DNA from: Paulinella micropora
Lineage: Eukaryota; Cercozoa; Imbricatea; Euglyphida
Length of the DNA stretch: 64,000 nt
Assembly (NCBI GenBank): GCA_009731375.1
Contig: BJOX01000106.1
Coordinates: 477,795 to 541,794 of the forward strand
Direction: 5' to 3'
Shown here: positions 60,322-64,000 of the stretch, in pieces
Layout of the letters: each line of letters begins with the position of its first letter
How positions within the stretch are numbered: position 1 is the first letter of the stretch
The notes under the pieces: generated by a model
What the model was told of the DNA's origin: nothing
Database searches by the model: none
The model's input: the letters and a program-made list of their open reading frames with translations, nothing else
Program-made: the position numbers and the translations under genes

Positions 60322-61447
60322 TAGATAGATAGATTAGATAGATAGATTAGATAGATAGATTAGATAGATAGATTAGATTAGATAGATTAGATTAGATTAG
60401 ATTAGATTAGATTAGATTAGATTAGATTAGATTAGATAGATTGGATTAGATTAGATTAGATTAGATTAGATTAGATTAGATTAGATAGATTAGATTAGAT
60501 AGATTAGATTAGATAGATTAGATTAGATAGATTAGATTAGATAGATTAGATTAGATAGATTAGATAGATTAGATTAGATAGATTAGATTAGATTAGATTA
60601 GATTAGATTAGATTAGATTAGATTAGATTAGATGAGATTAGATGAGATGAGATTAGATTAGATGAGATAGATTAGATTAGATAGATTAGATTAGATAGAT
60701 TAGATTAGATAGATTAGATTCGATAGATTAGATTCGATTCGATTAGATTAGATTCGATTAGATTAGATTAGATTAGATTATATTAGATTAGATAGATTAG
60801 ATTAGATAGATTAGATTAGATAGATTAGATTAGATAGATTAGATTAGATAGATTAGATTAGATAGATTAGATTAGATAGATTAGATTAGATAGATTAGAT
60901 TAGATAGATTAGATGAGATAGATTAGATGAGATAGATTAGATGAGATAGATTAGATGAGATAGATTAGATGAGATAGATTAGATGAGATAGATTAGATGA
61001 GATAGATTAGATGAGATAGATTAGATGAGATAGATTAGATGAGATAGATTAGATGAGATAGATTAGATGAGATAGATTAGATGAGATAGATTAGATGAGA
61101 TAGATTAGATGAGATAGATTAGATGAGATAGATTAGATGAGATAGATTAGATGAGATAGATTAGATGAGATAGATTAGATGAGATAGATTAGATGAGATA
61201 GATTAGATGAGATAGATTAGATGAGATAGATTAGATGAGATAGATTAGATGAGATAGATTAGATGAGATAGATTAGATGAGATAGATTAGATGAGATAGA
61301 TTAGATGAGAATAGATTAGATGAGATAGATTAGATGAGATAGATTAGATGAGATAGATTAGATGAGATAGATTAGATGAGATAGATTAGATGAGATAGAT
61401 TAGATGAGATAGATTAGATGAGATAGATTAGATGAGATAGATTAGAT
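60261..61447 (+). repeat. GATAGATTA-derived satellite, 14-bp higher-order unit
   Basis: GATA changes to TTAGA and GATAGATTA, then to a highly uniform GATAGATTAGATGA unit (about 60905-61447, nearly 40 copies with one single-base insertion near 61310). Confidence 0.95.
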
Positions 61448-61760
61448 GAGATAGATCGATGAGATATAGATCGACGAGATATAGATCGATGAGATATAGA
61501 TCGATGAGATATAGATCGATGAGATATAGATCGATGAGATATGGATCGATGAGATATAGATCGATGAGATATAGATCGATGAGATATAGATCGATTAGAT
61601 GTAGATCGATTAGATATAGATCGATTCGATATAGATCGATTCGATATAGATCGATTCGATATAGATCGATTCGATATAGATCGATTCGATATAGATCGAT
61701 TCGATATAGATCGATTCGATAGATCGATTCGATAGATCGATTCGATAGATCGATTCGATA
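61448..61760 (+). repeat. 15-bp TCGATGAGATATAGA satellite and TCGAT variants
   Basis: Units GATCGATGAGATATA, then GATCGATTCGATATA. Its plus-strand frame gives RYRSM repeats, which I do not regard as a gene. Confidence 0.95.
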
Positions 61761-62307
61761 GATAGATTAGATAGATAGATTAGATAGATTAGATAGATAG
61801 ATTAGATAGATAGATTAGATAGATAGATAGATTAGATAGATAGATTAGATAGATAGATTAGATAGATAGATTAGATAGATAGATTAGATAGATAGATTAG
61901 ATAGATAGATTAGATACATAGATTAGATACATAGATTAGATAGATAGTAGATTAGATAGATAGATTAGATAGATAGATTAGATAGATAGATTAGATAGAT
62001 AGATTAGATAGATAGATTAGATAGATAGATTAGATAGATAGATTTACTTCCAAGTCGGAGTTGCCTCACAGCAGACGCGCGATATAGATAGATTAGATAG
62101 ATAGATAGATTAGATAGATAGATTAATTAGATAGATTAGATAGATAGATTAGATAGATAGATTAGATAGATAGATTTACTAGATAGATAGATTAGATAGA
62201 TAGATTAGATAGATAGATTAGATAGATAGATTAGATAGATAGATTAGATAGATAGATTTACCTCCAAGTCGGAGTTGCCTCGCATCAGACGCGCGATATA
62301 GATAGAT

Positions 62308-62372
<65 letters not shown>

Positions 62373-62756
62373 TAGATAGATAGATTAGATAGATAGATTA
62401 GATAGATAGATTTACCTCCAAGTCGGAGTTGCCTCGCAGCAGACGCGCGATATAGATAGATTAGATAGATAGATAGATTAGATAGATAGATTAGATAGAT
62501 AGATTAGATAGATAGATTAGATAGATAGATTAGATAGATAGATTTACTAGATAGATAGATTAGATAGATAGATTAGATAGATAGATTAGATAGATAGATT
62601 TACCTCCAAGTCCGAGTTGCCTCGCAGCAGACGCGCGATATAGATAGATTAGATAGATAGATTAGATAGATAGATAGATTAGATAGATAGATAGATTAGA
62701 TAGATAGATAGATATGATAGATAGATTAGATAGATAGATTAGATAGATAGATTTAC
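61761..62756 (+). repeat. GATAGATTA satellite with four copies of the x1 3' edge
   Basis: TTTACCTCCAAGTCGGAGTT GCCTCGCAGCAGACGCGCGATA recurs at about 62043, 62257, 62411 and 62600 before the original at 62752. Confidence 0.9.
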
Positions 62757-62833
62757 CTCCAAGTCGGAGTTGCCTCGCAGCAGTCGCGCGATCTCCGCCG
62801 CTTTGTTCGGCTTCAGGACTTGCAGGTCCGCCA
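62757..62833 (-). CDS. Exon x1 of the microsatellite-intron gene
   Basis: Acceptor ACAATCCTCAG, donor GGAG/GTAAAT. It starts with two bases of a split codon and ends in phase 0. It encodes ADLQVLKPNKAAEIARLLRG then NSDLE. Four copies of its 3' edge with the donor lie at 62043-62640. Confidence 0.65.
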
Positions 62834-62879
62834 CTGAGGATTGTGGATTGTGCATATGGAGGAAGAGAAAAAAAGCGGA

Positions 62880-62880
<1 letters not shown>

Positions 62881-62966
<86 letters not shown>

Positions 62967-63019
62967 CCCCTTTTTTTTTTTTTTTCCTTTTTTTTTTTTA
63001 TATATACATNNNNNNNNNN
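62881..63019. repeat. Poly-A/poly-T inverted run and a 10-N gap
   Basis: About 33 A are followed by about 53 T, then T-rich sequence and N at 63010-63019. Confidence 0.85.
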
Positions 63020-63159
63020 TAGATCTGGACCAGTATCTTCATTGAACATACCGGTCCGTCTGCAAGTGTTGGAACTGCCCTTGCGGGGGTGTCATTAGAG
63101 CCTATCGTCAATTCTTCGTACTCCCCTCACGGGTGAGACGATGGAGGCGCATGTGCAGA
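63020..63159 (+). mobile_element. SINE copy 2, 3' body only
   Basis: From GACCAGTATCTTCATTGAAC to GGCGCATGTGCAGA, cut by a 57-N gap (63160-63216). It lacks the tRNA-like part. Confidence 0.8.
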
Positions 63160-63216
63160 NNNNNNNNNNNNNNNNNNNNNNNNNNNNNNNNNNNNNNNNN
63201 NNNNNNNNNNNNNNNN

Positions 63217-63260
63217 TATTATTATTATTATTATTATCATTATTATTATTATTATTATTT
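63217..63260 (+). repeat. (ATT)n
   Basis: ATT run between the gap and module B. Confidence 0.85.
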
Positions 63261-63431
63261 AGGGAGTACATAGGCCGTTGGTCCTTTTCAATGGGCTGAT
63301 TGGTATAAAGCTCCTAGAGTAATGTTCTATGCCGTCACTTCCTTTATTCCACCGATTGGTGTGGAGACTTTCCTTATGGAATGGAGGACTGGATGCACAT
63401 GGCCTTTTGGCTCAGCAATTGGCAGGAGATA

Positions 63432-63432
<1 letters not shown>
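63261..63432 (+). repeat. Module B, copy 1
   Basis: AGGGAGTACATAGGCCGTTG ... TTTTGGCTCAGCAATTGGCAG. Repeats at 63839-64000 with a few changes. Always next to (ATT)n. Confidence 0.85.
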
Positions 63433-63480
<48 letters not shown>

Positions 63481-63484
63481 GTTA
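63433..63484 (+). repeat. (ATT)n
   Basis: ATT run between module B and the SINE. Confidence 0.85.
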
Positions 63485-63488
63485 TTTT

Positions 63489-63758
63489 GGACACCGTGAT
63501 AGCCCAGTGGTCAAGTTCTACCATCTGGGCCCTGTCGCCAGTTCGATTCCCGTCGGTGCCACCAGTATTTTCATTGAACATACCGGTCTATTTCTGGACC
63601 AGTATTTTCATTGAACATACCGGCCCGTCTGGAAGTGTTGGAACTGCCCTTGCGGGGGTGTCATTAGAGCTTATCGTCAATTCTTCGTACTCCCCTCACG
63701 GGTGAGACGATGGAGGCGCATGTGCAGAATTGCATCAGCCATTGACAGAGAAGCACTA
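63489..63758 (+). mobile_element. tRNA-derived SINE, copy 3
   Basis: A box TAGCCCAGTGG at 63500-63510, B box GTTCGATTCC at 63541-63550, then the same body as copy 1. An internal 40-bp duplication of ACCAGTATTTTCATTGAACA is new in this copy. Confidence 0.85.
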
Positions 63759-63768
63759 TTATTATTAC

Positions 63769-63838
<70 letters not shown>
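63759..63838 (+). repeat. (ATT)n
   Basis: ATT tail of SINE copy 3. Confidence 0.85.
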
Positions 63839-63839
<1 letters not shown>

Positions 63840-64000
63840 GGGAGCATAGGCCATTGGTCCTTTTCAATGGGCTGATTGGTATAAAGCTCCTAGAGTAATG
63901 CCGTCACTTCCTTTATTCCACCGATTGGTGTGGAGACTTTCCTTATGGAATGGAGGACTGGATGCACATGGCCTTTTGGCTCAGCAATTGGCAGTTGGCA
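63839..64000 (+). repeat. Module B, copy 2, cut by the window end
   Basis: Same as 63261-63432. Lacks the TTCTAT of the first copy near CTAGAGTAATG. Confidence 0.85.

Noticed and set aside
60261-61447. Telomere-like repeat
   Set aside because: TTAGA and GATAGATTA units are not a known telomere repeat and change in blocks.
61459-61722. RYRSM-repeat protein on plus
   Set aside because: Product of a 15-bp satellite unit; no start context or conservation evidence.

Overview
This is eukaryotic nuclear DNA. The evidence is retroelements with Gag, protease, reverse transcriptase, RNase H and integrase, GT-AG introns, a tRNA-derived SINE, and tens of kilobases of tetranucleotide microsatellite. No bacterial operon or organelle gene is visible. 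The species cannot be fixed from sequence alone. A large, repeat-swollen algal or protist genome fits; a charophyte alga such as Chara is a guess, not a finding. Ten runs of N mark assembly gaps.

Positions 1 to about 12.5 kb hold a decayed Ty3/Gypsy-type LTR retrotransposon on the minus strand, whose 3' end lies beyond the left edge. It has Gag, protease, a Ser/Glu-rich accessory block of about 5.5 kb built from reiterated related modules, RT-RNase H and a DD35E integrase, with several frameshifts and stops. After a dispersed repeat (12.8-13.4 kb) and an AT-rich stretch lies a second, almost pristine Ty3/Gypsy element at 14488-25101, also minus. It has 237-bp LTRs differing at one base, a 4-bp target duplication, a polypurine tract, a candidate primer site, and gag and pol in the same frame separated by one UGA codon.

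From 25.1 to 33.4 kb there are microsatellites, a dead endonuclease-type retroelement tail, a cysteine-rich ORF, the second copy of the dispersed repeat, a SINE and a possible small two-exon plus-strand gene.

The most striking part is 33.4-62.9 kb. Nearly all of it looks like microsatellite, but short non-repetitive islands behave as exons of one minus-strand gene. I delimit 32 exon segments of 27-377 nt. Twenty-six consecutive ones (57040 down to 36975) join with compatible phase into 685 open codons. Introns commonly open inside a (GTAT)n run, giving GTATGT donors, and close next to (TATC)n or similar runs ending in TAG. Inside these introns the edges of neighbouring exons, with their splice sites, are copied repeatedly together with the microsatellite. 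I did not recognise the protein; it has a SAM-like stretch and hydrophobic C-terminal segments.

The right end (63.0-64.0 kb) has SINE copies alternating with (ATT)n and a second module. ORFs made of MYVC, YLSI, HTYI, SINQ or LLTY repeats are translated microsatellite and are left out.
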